From positions 1 through 64,000 of the forward strand of contig NZ_KN322966.1 of assembly GCF_000774145.1 (NCBI RefSeq): 64,000 nucleotides of DNA, in the 5' to 3' direction. The position numbers and the translations under genes were made by a program. Positions 1 through 8,304 of the stretch are shown here, piece after piece. The notes below the pieces were generated by a model. It was not told where the DNA came from, did not search any database, and saw only the letters and a program-made list of their open reading frames with translations. Origin of the DNA: Pseudomonas mediterranea CFBP 5447 (GTDB lineage: Bacteria; Pseudomonadota; Gammaproteobacteria; Pseudomonadales; Pseudomonadaceae). Position 1 is the first letter of the stretch. Each line of letters begins with the position of its first letter.

Positions 1-22
1 CGCGAGCAGGCTCGCTCCCACA
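1..22. repeat. REP half-site at window edge
   Basis: One arm of the GAGCAGGCTCGCTCCCACA palindrome that recurs through the window. Its partner arm, if any, lies outside the window. Confidence 0.8.
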
Positions 23-68
23 AGGGATCTATATGGTGAATGCGAAATCTCAACCCACCCATAACCCC

Positions 69-160
69 TGTGGGAGCCGAGCTTGCTCGCGATGACGGCG
101 GCACATCCAGCACTTGCCTGGCCTGATCCACCGCTATCGCGAGCAAGCTCGGCTCCCACA
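69..160. repeat. REPIN (GAGCCGAGCTTGCTCGCG variant)
   Basis: Two inverted REP arms about 40 nt apart, using a variant core (GAGCCGAGCTTGCTCGCG) that differs from most other copies here. It lies just downstream of the Tsx-like porin gene. Typical non-coding mobile REP doublet of fluorescent pseudomonads. Confidence 0.85.
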
Positions 161-194
161 AGTATTTCTGAGTATCCAGAATCAAGGCGGGTAA

Positions 195-980
195 TCAGAA
201 GTGATACTTCAGCAAAAAGCTCGTATTGCTCTGGTTGGTCTTGAACCCGTCGCTGTCTTCGATCCCGTACTTGTTCTTCCAGTAGTCATACTCCACACCG
301 ACGTACAACTGCTTGGCACCCAGGTTCAGCGCCTTGCCCAGGTCATATTTGATCTGCGGGTTGATGTGCAGGTTGGCGTGAGAGGTGCCTTTTGAATTGC
401 TGTCGTTGTCCACCACCCAGTCGATGAAACCGTCGATCAGGATGTCGGATGAGCCCACGGGAATCGTGTATGCCCAGACCGGGGTGATCTGCCAGACGTT
501 GTCGCCAGCGCGTGGGCCTTCGGTCTGGCGGTTGTAGAAGTTCAGCTGGAAGTAATCGAAGCCAGGGATGGCCAGGTCGAAGCCCGGGCCGATCAGGTAG
601 GACTCGTTGTCGCCTTCACCGAACTCATAGGTCATGGCCAGCAGCACGTCCTTGATCGGCCCCGCTTCCAGCTTCTGGTCGAAAATCTTGCCGAACGACA
701 AACGCGGGCTGAACTCGCCATAGTAGGTGTTCGGCCCCGACTGGCCGTCCTCCTTGCCGTTGTAGAAAATCCGGTCGAGGAAAAAGAAGTTGTCGCCGTA
801 TTTCCAGGCATCGGCGTGTTCGAAGGTCACCGTCTGCTGGATGCGCGGGTTGACCTGGAAATCCTTGCCGTACAGGTAGGTCAGGCTGTTGTTCTGCCAT
901 TGGAACAGATCGTCGGCCATGGCCTGGCCGCCGGCCAGCAAGGATCCTGCGAGTATCAGGCTGGTGCACGTACGTTTCAT
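195..980 (-). CDS. Tsx-like nucleoside-specific outer membrane channel
   Basis: A 261-residue outer membrane protein of the Tsx/OmpK nucleoside channel family. A signal peptide (about residues 1-22, ending GGQAMA) is followed by alternating amphipathic strands rich in Tyr/Trp/Phe, and the chain ends in the beta-barrel signature LLKYHF with terminal Phe. The ATG at 980 is preferred over an upstream TTG because GGGAG lies about 8 nt before it. It follows puuD in the same direction after 257 nt that contain a 13-bp inverted repeat but no operator palindrome. The neighbours suggest it admits purine nucleosides or bases across the outer membrane; that substrate is inferred, the family is clear. 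Confidence 0.85.
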   Translation of the reverse strand: MKRTCTSLILAGSLLAGGQAMADDLFQWQNNSLTYLYGKDFQVNPRIQQTVTFEHADAWKYGDNFFFLDRIFYNGKEDGQSGPNTYYGEFSPRLSFGKIFDQKLEAGPIKDVLLAMTYEFGEGDNESYLIGPGFDLAIPGFDYFQLNFYNRQTEGPRAGDNVWQITPVWAYTIPVGSSDILIDGFIDWVVDNDSNSKGTSHANLHINPQIKYDLGKALNLGAKQLYVGVEYDYWKNKYGIEDSDGFKTNQSNTSFLLKYHF

Positions 981-1170
981 TCGGTTTGCTCCCAAGGTAA
1001 GTGGTACCGCTTTTTGTCAGCGCTCTGGTGTGGCGCCTTTTTTCTCCAATAAAACATCCGTTCGGTCAGGTTTTTGCTTGTGGCAAATCCTGGTGGCCGA
1101 GCCCAGGGAAAGATTCCCGAAGGGCTCGTTCAACTGTCTGGAACAATGTTTGTCGAGATGCAGGGAGTGG

Positions 1171-1197
1171 CTGACAGGCGACCGGGTCGCCTGTCAG
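1171..1197. repeat. perfect 13-bp inverted repeat downstream of puuD
   Basis: CTGACAGGCGACC is followed, one base later, by its exact reverse complement. It lies between the puuD stop and the porin start. No T-run follows on the coding strand, so it is not a classical intrinsic terminator; it could be an mRNA 3' stabiliser or a protein site. Confidence 0.6.
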
Positions 1198-1237
1198 GTA
1201 GTGCGTGTAGCGGGTTCAGTCAGACTGGGTAGGGGGC

Positions 1238-2539
1238 TCAGTTGGTCTGCGCGCCCTGGGTGATCCATGCGCCGATCAGGTCACGTTCCTGTTGGGTCAT
1301 CTGGGTGATGTTGCCCAGGGGCATGATCTGCGTAGTCACGGCCTGGGCCTGGATACGCGCGGCCTGCTGTTGGATCTGCTGTGGCGTATCGAACATCACC
1401 CCGGCCGGTGCCGCGCTGAACAGTGGACTGGTGGGCTTGGCCGAATGGCAGACCGAGCAGCGTTCCTGAATCACGCTGTGCACCTTTTCGAACGAAGGGC
1501 CCTGGGCGTTGGCGGCCTGGGCGGGCGCTGCGGCGGGTTGTGCAGGCGCGGTTTGCGGCTTGGCGCCACCGCCCACAGCGGTTTCCGGCAACGGTTGGTA
1601 TTCGATGGCGGCCGGCGCCTTGGCCACGTCGGGGGCGCTGGATACGGGCTTGGGTCCGGTGACATACGCCAGGCAGATCATCGCCAGGGCACCGACCGGC
1701 AGTGTCCAGGCAAACCGGTTACTGTCGTGACGGGTGTTGAAGTAATGACGCACCAACACCGCCGCCACCGCGATCCCGGCGAGGATCAACCAGTTGTACT
1801 GGCTGCCGTAGGTGCTCGGGAAGTGGTTGCTGATCATGATGAACAGCACGGGCAGGGTGAAGTAGTTGTTGTGCCGCGAGCGCAGCAAGCCCTTGGCCGG
1901 CAACGCCGGATCGGGCGTGCGGTTCTCGGCGATGGCGGCGACCAGCGCACGCTGTGCCGGCATGATGATGCGGAACACGTTGCCGACCATGATCGTGCCG
2001 ATGACCGCCCCGACATGCAGGTACGCACCGCGACCGCTGAATACCTTGCTGAACCCGTAGGCCGCGGCGATCAGCAGCACGAACAGGATCGCACCGAGCA
2101 GGGCAGGGCGCTTGCCCAGGGCCGAGTCGCAAAGGAAGGAATAGACGAACCAGCCGACGAACAACGAACCGATGCCCAGGGCGACGCCTTCGGGCCCGCT
2201 CAAACTGCTGCCGGGGGCCAGCAGGTAGATCGTCGGATTCCAGTAGAACACCACGCACAGCAACGCGATACCCGACATCCAGGTGAAATAGGCTTCCCAC
2301 TTGAACCAGTGCAGGTTGTCCGGCATGGACGGCGGTGCGAGTTTGTATTTTTCCAGGTGGTAGATGCCGCCACCGTGGATGGCCCACAGGTCACCGGCCA
2401 GGCCGCTCCTGGGGTTGACGCGATTGAGGTTGTTTTCCAGCCAGACGAAATAGAACGACGCGCCGATCCAGGCCACGCCAGTGATCATATGAACCCAGCG
2501 GATGCTCAGGTTCAGCCATTCCAGCAAATGTGCTTCCAC
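1238..2539 (-). CDS. puuD: membrane-bound urate hydroxylase PuuD with cytochrome c tail
   Basis: Oxidises urate to 5-hydroxyisourate, passing electrons to the respiratory chain instead of making peroxide as cofactor-free uricase does. The 433 residues comprise about eight membrane helices in the first 310 residues, an Ala/Pro-rich linker, and a C-terminal cytochrome c domain with the haem site CSVCH at 361-365 and a likely distal Met in MPLGN near 406. The start is GTG, with GAGAGGTAA ahead of it. It is the last enzyme gene of the leftward puuE-uraD-alc-allA-puuD run, 52 nt after allA. No uricase of the uox type is in the window, so this is the likely first step of the pathway. Confidence 0.92.
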   Translation of the reverse strand: MEAHLLEWLNLSIRWVHMITGVAWIGASFYFVWLENNLNRVNPRSGLAGDLWAIHGGGIYHLEKYKLAPPSMPDNLHWFKWEAYFTWMSGIALLCVVFYWNPTIYLLAPGSSLSGPEGVALGIGSLFVGWFVYSFLCDSALGKRPALLGAILFVLLIAAAYGFSKVFSGRGAYLHVGAVIGTIMVGNVFRIIMPAQRALVAAIAENRTPDPALPAKGLLRSRHNNYFTLPVLFIMISNHFPSTYGSQYNWLILAGIAVAAVLVRHYFNTRHDSNRFAWTLPVGALAMICLAYVTGPKPVSSAPDVAKAPAAIEYQPLPETAVGGGAKPQTAPAQPAAAPAQAANAQGPSFEKVHSVIQERCSVCHSAKPTSPLFSAAPAGVMFDTPQQIQQQAARIQAQAVTTQIMPLGNITQMTQQERDLIGAWITQGAQTN

Positions 2540-2591
2540 AGTCGTTACCTCTCGCCCGTCACGCTTGTTCTCGCGTGATCGGACGCTTCTC

Positions 2592-3095
2592 TTATTGGTG
2601 GGGATCGAGGATCAAACACTCATCCTCTTCGAAGAAATGCTCATCGCAGTTATTGCCTGTGCCACTGCGATCAACCACCAGGAAGTCATCCCGCTTTTCG
2701 ATCGTCAGCACCGGGTGGTGCCAGACGCCGCGATGGTAATTGATGCCCTGCCTGCCGTTGGTGACGAAGGCGCGGACCAAGCCTGATACAGGTGCATCGC
2801 CAAGTGGCGCGACCACGATCAGAAAGGGGTTGCCGAGCAGCGGAATGAACGCCTGGCTGCCCAGCGGATGGCGCTCCAGCATGCGCACGGTCAACGGCAT
2901 CTCCAGCGCGTCGGCGCGGAAGATGCTGATGATCGCCTTGTCGTCCGGCGTGGCGGTTTCAACCGTCGCCAGGCGATGGAAGCGCATGGTCGAACCGTTG
3001 TTGATCATGAAGTGATCGCTGCCGTCGGTTTCGATCACGTCACCGAAGGGGGCGAAGGCTTCTTTGGTCAAGGGTTCGATCTTGAGTGTGCGCAT
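2592..3095 (-). CDS. allA: ureidoglycolate lyase
   Basis: Splits ureidoglycolate to glyoxylate and urea, the last step of allantoin breakdown. The 167-residue protein begins MRTLKIEPLTKEAFAPFGDV, the conserved AllA opening, and ends with the family's EDECLILDPHQ segment; the cupin-like fold spans the whole chain. The ATG at 3095 (AAGAAG upstream) is chosen over an upstream TTG that adds six residues. A REPIN fills the gap to alc upstream, so co-transcription has to cross it. The product glyoxylate is handled by the gcl cluster at 38-48 kb. Confidence 0.93.
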   Translation of the reverse strand: MRTLKIEPLTKEAFAPFGDVIETDGSDHFMINNGSTMRFHRLATVETATPDDKAIISIFRADALEMPLTVRMLERHPLGSQAFIPLLGNPFLIVVAPLGDAPVSGLVRAFVTNGRQGINYHRGVWHHPVLTIEKRDDFLVVDRSGTGNNCDEHFFEEDECLILDPHQ

Positions 3096-3140
3096 GCTGG
3101 TCTTCTTATCCAAAAATTCTGTGTTGTCTGTTCTATTGCT

Positions 3141-3204
3141 ATCGCGAGCAGGCTCGCTCCCACATTTGACCGCGTACCCCTGTGGGAGCGAGCCTGCTCG
3201 CGAT
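3141..3204. repeat. REPIN inside the allantoin operon
   Basis: Two closely spaced inverted arms of the GAGCAGGCTCGCTCCCACA family in the 120-nt alc-allA gap. Its position inside a presumed transcript could modulate allA-puuD expression or mRNA stability. Confidence 0.9.
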
Positions 3205-3215
3205 TGGGGTCGACT

Positions 3216-4211
3216 CTATTTAGCGACCTTGCCAAGCACGCGCAGGCGACTCACACCCCCATCCGGGAACACATTGAGGCGGATGTGGGTAATCGGGCCC
3301 AGGGCCTTGATCTGTTCTGCGAAGGTGTGTTCGGCGTGCATCTCCAGTTTCTGGCTCGGCAGCAGCTCGCGCCAGAACAGCGACTGGGTTTCGATCTGGC
3401 TGTCGGTGCCGCCCTTGACGAAGGCACCCTGGATCGAGCAGCTGTCGGGGTAGTTGCCCTTGAAGTGCAGGGTGTCGACGATGACTTTCTCGACCTCGCC
3501 GGCATGGCCCAGGGCGACGATGACCCAGTCGTTGCCTGGCGTGCGGCGGCGGGCGGTTTCCCAGCCGTCGCCCATGTTGACGCCACGGCCCGGGTTGAGG
3601 ATGTTGCTCATGCGCCCGAAGTGCTCGTCGGAGCAGGCCAGGGCGCGCCCACCGTTGAGGGCGGCGGCCAGGTCGATCTGTTCGTTGTCGCCGACCGCCG
3701 ACCAGTCGCGATACGGAATGCCGTAGACCCGCAACCGGGCCACGCCGCCATCGGGGTAGATGTTGAAACGCAGGTGGCTGAAGGCCTGGTCGTTGCTGAT
3801 TTCGTGGTAGTGGTGGCTGTTGCCTTGCAGCTCGACGGCGGACAGCACTTCGATCCACTGGGTGTTGTCGTCCGGCTCGCCTTCGGCCAGGAAGCAGGCT
3901 TCCAGGGACGCCGACGGTGGATAGTTGCCGGTGAAGAATGAAGTGTCGATGTCCACGCCCTTGATCGAACCCGGTACGCCCAGGCGGATCACCGCGCTGT
4001 CGTAGCCTTCGAAGCGCTTGCGACGCGATTCCCAGCCGTCCATCCACTTGCCGTTGTCATCGAACACGCCTTCCTTCCACACGGCCGGCGTGGGCTGGAA
4101 CAGGCGGTTGGCGTCGGCGAACCAGTCATCGGTAACGGAGATGATCTTCGTGCCGAGACGGGCGTCGGCCAGGTTGACGAACTTCTCGAAAGGTACGGCG
4201 TAAGCTTTCAT
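3216..4211 (-). CDS. alc: allantoicase
   Basis: Hydrolyses allantoate to ureidoglycolate and urea. The 331-residue length fits the family, which consists of two homologous jelly-roll allantoicase repeats. Here repeat one (about 20-170) and repeat two (about 190-330) share parallel motifs: [20 protein letters not shown] versus [18 protein letters not shown], and [19 protein letters not shown] versus [22 protein letters not shown] start with AAGAAG about 7 nt upstream. It lies 63 nt after uraD in the operon. The urea released may be moved by the UT-type transporter at 36.9 kb. Confidence 0.95.
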   Translation of the reverse strand: MKAYAVPFEKFVNLADARLGTKIISVTDDWFADANRLFQPTPAVWKEGVFDDNGKWMDGWESRRKRFEGYDSAVIRLGVPGSIKGVDIDTSFFTGNYPPSASLEACFLAEGEPDDNTQWIEVLSAVELQGNSHHYHEISNDQAFSHLRFNIYPDGGVARLRVYGIPYRDWSAVGDNEQIDLAAALNGGRALACSDEHFGRMSNILNPGRGVNMGDGWETARRRTPGNDWVIVALGHAGEVEKVIVDTLHFKGNYPDSCSIQGAFVKGGTDSQIETQSLFWRELLPSQKLEMHAEHTFAEQIKALGPITHIRLNVFPDGGVSRLRVLGKVAK

Positions 4212-4274
4212 TCTTCTTGTCTGCCTTTAATAAGTTGGCTGGGGATGCTTGCTGGCCTGGATTCAGGCCGCTCG

Positions 4275-4790
4275 CTAAAGGGTCAGTAGTCGGAACAACG
4301 CGATCTTGTTGATCTCCGCCAGCGCGCACCTGAACTCGGTGTCCACCGGGTTATGGATGCGGGTTTCGAACGCCGCGAGGATCTGGTGTCGGTTGCTGCC
4401 TTTTACCGCCATGATGAAGGGAAACTCGAACTTGGCCTTGTAGGCGTCGTTCAGCTCGGTGAAGCGCTGGAACTCTTCGGCCGTGCATTGGTGAATACCG
4501 GCGCCGGCCTGTTCGTTCGTGCTGGCTTCGGTCAGTTGGCCCTGGACGGCGGCTTTGCCGGCCAGGTCCGGGTGAGCGTTGATCAGGGCCAGTTGGCTGG
4601 CATGGTCAGCGCTCAACAGGATGTCGCTCATGCGCTGGTGCAGGGTTTCGATCTCGTCGATCGACGGGTCCTGGCCCAGGTCGAAGGCTTTCTCGGCGAC
4701 CCATGGCGAGTGTTCGTAGATGTCGGCGAAGGCGTCGACGAACGCATCGCGGCTCAAGGTCGACGGCTTGAGGGTCTGGAACGCAGTCAT
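4275..4790 (-). CDS. uraD: OHCU decarboxylase
   Basis: Converts 2-oxo-4-hydroxy-4-carboxy-5-ureidoimidazoline to (S)-allantoin, third step after PuuD and UraH. The 171-residue, all-helical protein shows the family signature NAHPDLAGKA with the catalytic His near 73 and the FPFIMAVKG segment near 125. Its ATG overlaps the puuE stop by four bases (ATGA), so the two are translationally coupled. Confidence 0.95.
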   Translation of the reverse strand: MTAFQTLKPSTLSRDAFVDAFADIYEHSPWVAEKAFDLGQDPSIDEIETLHQRMSDILLSADHASQLALINAHPDLAGKAAVQGQLTEASTNEQAGAGIHQCTAEEFQRFTELNDAYKAKFEFPFIMAVKGSNRHQILAAFETRIHNPVDTEFRCALAEINKIALFRLLTL

Positions 4791-5713
4791 TTCAAGGCTC
4801 CAGGATGCGGATGGGTCTGCTGCCAGTGGCGGGCGATGTCGACGCGACGGCTGAACCAGACCTGCTCATGGCCCTTGGCGTACTCGAGGAAACGCTTTAG
4901 GGAGGCGAGGCGGGCAGGACGGCCGATCAGGCGACAGTGCAAGCCGATGGAGAGCATCTTCGGGGCCTCGGCGCCTTCGGCATACAGCACATCGAAAGCA
5001 TCCTTGAGGTACTGGAAGAAGTCGTCGCCGTTGTTGAACCCCTGCACCTGGGTGAAGCGCATGTCGTTGGTATCGAGGGTGTACGGGATCACCAGGTGCG
5101 GCTTGCCGTTGGGGGTGTTCGGTTCCCAGTAGGGCAGGTCGTCGTCGTAGGTGTCGCTGTCATAGAGAAAACCGCCTTCCTCCATCACCAGACGCCGGGT
5201 GTTGGGGCCGGTGCGGCCGGTGTACCAACCCAGCGGGCGTTCGCCGGTGATGTCGGTGAGGATGCGGATCGCTTCGAGCATGTGCTCGCGTTCCTGGGCT
5301 TCATCCATGTATTGGTAGTCGATCCAGCGATAACCGTGGCTGCAGATTTCATGACCGGCGGCGACCATGGCGCGGATCACGTCCGGATGACGCTGGGCGG
5401 CCATGGCCACGGCGAAGATGGTCAGCGGGATATCGAATTCCTTGAACAGCTTGAGAATCCGCCAGACACCGGCGCGGCTGCCATACTCGTACAGCGACTC
5501 CATACTCATGTTGCGCTCGCCCTGCAGCGGTTGCGCCGCGACCATTTCCGAGAGGAACGCTTCGGACTCCTTGTCGCCATGCAGGATGTTGCGCTCGCCG
5601 CCTTCCTCGTAGTTGAGTACGAAGGACAGGGCGATGCGGGCATTGCCCGGCCAGTTGGGATGGGGAGGGTTACTGCCGTAACCGATCAGGTCGCGTGGGT
5701 AGTCAGCGCTCAC
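4787..5713 (-). CDS. puuE: allantoinase, polysaccharide-deacetylase type (PuuE)
   Basis: Opens the allantoin ring to allantoate. This is the cofactor-independent PuuE class of the NodB/polysaccharide deacetylase fold, unrelated to the metal-dependent AllB. Features seen: N-terminal SADYPRDLIGYG, the EICSHGYRWIDYQ loop, and the C-terminal MLSIGLHCRLIGRPAR segment. A GTG at 5713 gives 308 residues, the usual family length, and has AAGAAGGAAG just ahead; a farther upstream GTG would add 18 unconserved residues. First gene of the leftward operon; its promoter region carries the TTGTATACAA palindrome. Confidence 0.93.
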   Translation of the reverse strand: MSADYPRDLIGYGSNPPHPNWPGNARIALSFVLNYEEGGERNILHGDKESEAFLSEMVAAQPLQGERNMSMESLYEYGSRAGVWRILKLFKEFDIPLTIFAVAMAAQRHPDVIRAMVAAGHEICSHGYRWIDYQYMDEAQEREHMLEAIRILTDITGERPLGWYTGRTGPNTRRLVMEEGGFLYDSDTYDDDLPYWEPNTPNGKPHLVIPYTLDTNDMRFTQVQGFNNGDDFFQYLKDAFDVLYAEGAEAPKMLSIGLHCRLIGRPARLASLKRFLEYAKGHEQVWFSRRVDIARHWQQTHPHPGALK

Positions 5714-5793
5714 TGCAGTCTTCCTTCTTGTTCGTACCATGTAGGTGGCGCCTGGGCGATGAGGCACAAGCTGGCGTCACGACGATGGGTTGA

Positions 5794-5803
5794 TTGTATA
5801 CAA
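5794..5803. promoter_or_regulatory. TTGTATACAA operator, puuE side
   Basis: Perfect 10-bp palindrome fitting the GntR/FadR-subfamily half-site pattern TNGT..ACNA. On the minus strand it overlaps a plausible -10 (TACAAT) with TTACAA 18 nt upstream, which would allow repression of puuE. The same sequence precedes the NCS2 permease, gcl and the GlcG-like gene. The 411-nt region also holds a second site nearer uraH; no gene was seen in it. Confidence 0.7.
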
Positions 5804-5987
5804 CTTTATGCGCGATTTGTAAGCCCGTTTTTCTGCATTTTTCATCGCCTCCCTGGTTGGCCCTACACTGCAAGAAATCTGCCGGTTTGGTCAATTAATC
5901 ATTGGGTAAGCCATGTACCCTTTGGGTTGGCTCGAATCTGGCCTGAGGGACCGATGGACGAAGGGTAGAGCAGATATGTGTTTTTTA

Positions 5988-5997
5988 TTGTGTACAA
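5988..5997. promoter_or_regulatory. TTGTGTACAA operator, uraH side
   Basis: One-base variant of the palindrome, embedded in an AT-rich stretch 127 nt before uraH and 184 nt from its twin. Two sites in the divergent puuE-uraH region could permit joint control of both directions, possibly by looping; this is inference. Confidence 0.6.
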
Positions 5998-6124
5998 TTT
6001 CTATTTAAAATGTCTTAATTCGCACATCGCCGCAGCGTTTCATGCTCTGGAACGGTGCGACTTGTCTTTCAACTGATCAGGAGGCGTCGGGCCGGACTGT
6101 CCTGCAGCGAGGCGCGCACAATCA

Positions 6125-6478
6125 ATGGGACGTTTGACTACTCACGTTTTGGATGCTGCACACGGCTGCCCGGGCAGCTCGATCAAGATCGAGCTGTACC
6201 GTGTGGAAGGCCCGCAACTGCACCTCGTCGCCAGCGCGATGACCAACAGCGATGGCCGTTGCGATACGCCGCTGCTGCAAGGGGAGGACTACCGTTCGGG
6301 GGTCTATCAACTGCAGTTCCATGCCGGCGATTACTACCGCGCCCGGGGCGTGCAATTGCCCGATCCGGCCTTCCTTGACGTGGTGGTGCTGCGCTTCGGC
6401 ATTTCGGCCGAGCAGGAGCACTACCACGTGCCCCTGCTGATTTCGCCCTACGCTTATTCAACCTATCGCGGCAGCTGA
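6125..6478 (+). CDS. uraH: 5-hydroxyisourate hydrolase (transthyretin-like)
   Basis: Hydrolyses 5-hydroxyisourate to OHCU, second step of urate breakdown. The 117-residue protein carries the family's defining elements: TTHVLDAAHGCPG at the N-terminus (catalytic His 7), a DGRCDTPLL loop (Arg 46 region), the HYHVPLLISPYAYSTY segment and the C-terminal tetrapeptide YRGS. There is no signal peptide, so it is cytoplasmic. It stands alone on the plus strand, divergent from puuE, and is followed by its own terminator. Confidence 0.96.
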   Translation: MGRLTTHVLDAAHGCPGSSIKIELYRVEGPQLHLVASAMTNSDGRCDTPLLQGEDYRSGVYQLQFHAGDYYRARGVQLPDPAFLDVVVLRFGISAEQEHYHVPLLISPYAYSTYRGS

Positions 6479-6535
6479 CCCCAGGCAGCCGCCTGCTCCT
6501 GGAAGCGCCTGCGCATAGAGCTTCCTCGGTTTTTC

Positions 6536-6562
6536 GCCCGCTCACACTGCGGGCTTTTTTTT
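6536..6562 (+). terminator. intrinsic terminator after uraH
   Basis: Stem GCCCGC/GCGGGC with a 7-nt loop followed by eight T residues, about 60 nt after the uraH stop. Confidence 0.85.
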
Positions 6563-6571
6563 GCCTGTTGT

Positions 6572-8155
6572 TTACAGCCGGGCATTGTCATCCCGGATGA
6601 TGAAGACGGTGTCGGCGTGGCCTGGAAGGATCTGGGAACCGCCCTTGAGCCAGATGATCTTGTTGGCGGCGTGAGCATCCTTGACGGCCTGCGCGGCGGC
6701 GTCGCCGACCTGGGTTTCCAGGTTCATGCCGGTGGTGTTGGGGTTGGTGTGGGTGGGCAGGGACAGCTTCGGGATCCGGGTGCGATGCAGACTCATGAAA
6801 AACAGATAGTCGTGCCCTGTTCGTCGAAACACCAATGCCGGAAAACTGTTGAAGTTATTGGGCTCCATGACCGTATAGCCATTACGGCTCAGGAGGCCGG
6901 CCATGAAGCGTTTGAAGTCCACTGTCGAGTAGGTCGAGAGGAAGAAATCCCACTGCCGTCGGAACCGCATCGGGTCGAAATCCATCCGGTCCAAGGTGCC
7001 TGTCGTGGAGGGGAAGGGCAGCTCGATTGCACGGGAGGTGCTCGTCACCCCCGAGGACGTGGGAAGAATCGACAGCATCAACAATGGATCGCTCCACTGT
7101 GGGTGCGGTGAAGGCGTGGCCTGTCTCCAGCTATGAAATATCTGCCTGAGCGCGGTCAACCCTGCGGCATCGGCGTAGGTCGAGCTGTTGGCCAGCTCGA
7201 ATTGCTTTCTGGCGATGTTTTCCAGGGTGACGGTCGTGACCTCCGGGAAAGCGTCCCGGACGTAGGCTGTCAGTGGTTTTTCGAAGGGCAGCCTGGCGTC
7301 GATCTCCCAGTGATTATCCGGAGGGACACGGATGACAGCCCTGGGCTGTTCGTCGGGCGTATGCCTGAGGATGGCCTCCAGCACGTCGAAATCATAGGCG
7401 GGATGACTGGGAGGCTGAATGTAGAGCATCGGAAAATCCCGCGCCTCCATGCGGTTCATTACCTTGTAGTGAACGTCGTTCACGGTGATGAAGTGCGGCA
7501 GTGTCAGCGTGGGTTGGAACGCCCAGTCCCGCCTGAATACCGCCGGGCCTTGCACAGCGGCTTCGCTTTGCGCAGGCGACATCGTGCGCTGGCGCTTGGG
7601 TGCGCTGGCTTCAGAAGGCTCATCGAGGCTGTAGGGGGTAATGGTCTGGGGGGAGTCACTGCTGCCTGGCTCGACAGGTTGGGGAACCCGCCGCCATAGG
7701 AGACTCCCTTCCACTTGTTCCAGGCGTGGTCCGGAGGCGATGAGCTCGGTGCTTGATCGGGCCCGGTAGTTCTGTTCGGCATCGCGCCCCAGCAACACCG
7801 TTGCACCGTCTTCAAGCTCGACGTAGGTGCGTGTCCTGAACGTCCGTATGCCAGAGGTCGCGTCTGGCGCCGATAACAGGGGGATCAGTTCGGCTGAAAG
7901 ATGATAATCGTCCAGCGACACCGGGGCGCCGTCACCATGGGGGGACGCCTGTTGTGTGATTTCGGATACCTGGAGGGTTGTGGGCTGGGATTCCGCGGCT
8001 TCGGTGTGTCTTCCCGGCGAGACGGATGCCTGGCCCGCTCCTTCCATCCTCATGGGCCTTGCGGGCGAACTTTCCGGCGTTGTATCGCGGCTGGTGGGGG
8101 ATGTATCGGAGGACGAAGTTGAAACATTGGAACGGGTGTTTTTTCTGGGACTCAT
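6572..8155 (-). CDS. uncharacterised 527-residue protein, candidate secreted effector
   Basis: I do not recognise a family with certainty. The first 80 or so residues are rich in Ser, Thr and Pro and look disordered, without a Sec signal peptide or membrane helix, a composition seen in type III/VI effectors. A segment near 105-160 (ELEDGATVLLGRDAEQNYRA, then LEQVEGSLLWRRV) resembles short repeats in large Pseudomonas toxins. The middle and C-terminal parts look globular. It lies downstream of and in the same direction as the 1241-residue toxin-like gene, 149 nt away, so the two may form a unit. Both interrupt a purine-catabolism locus. A housekeeping role is not excluded. Confidence 0.7.
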   Translation of the reverse strand: MSPRKNTRSNVSTSSSDTSPTSRDTTPESSPARPMRMEGAGQASVSPGRHTEAAESQPTTLQVSEITQQASPHGDGAPVSLDDYHLSAELIPLLSAPDATSGIRTFRTRTYVELEDGATVLLGRDAEQNYRARSSTELIASGPRLEQVEGSLLWRRVPQPVEPGSSDSPQTITPYSLDEPSEASAPKRQRTMSPAQSEAAVQGPAVFRRDWAFQPTLTLPHFITVNDVHYKVMNRMEARDFPMLYIQPPSHPAYDFDVLEAILRHTPDEQPRAVIRVPPDNHWEIDARLPFEKPLTAYVRDAFPEVTTVTLENIARKQFELANSSTYADAAGLTALRQIFHSWRQATPSPHPQWSDPLLMLSILPTSSGVTSTSRAIELPFPSTTGTLDRMDFDPMRFRRQWDFFLSTYSTVDFKRFMAGLLSRNGYTVMEPNNFNSFPALVFRRTGHDYLFFMSLHRTRIPKLSLPTHTNPNTTGMNLETQVGDAAAQAVKDAHAANKIIWLKGGSQILPGHADTVFIIRDDNARL

Positions 8156-8304
8156 CGGAATTTCGGCTCTTGAATATAAATAATGAACATGACTTGAAAC
8201 GAATAGTTGATCGTCGCCTTGACGATATTCATGGGAAATGAGCGCGCAGGTGCACTACATATATATTGCGTTTGAACTAAATATCTGGAAAAACCTGCCT
8301 GAGA

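Noticed and set aside
1292..2578. Long open frame antisense to puuD (and similar ones antisense to gcl at 46.1-47.8 kb and sdhA at 58.9-60.8 kb)
   Set aside because: High-GC codon usage leaves long open frames opposite real genes; their translations are low-complexity Arg/Gly/His/Gln-rich strings without motifs.
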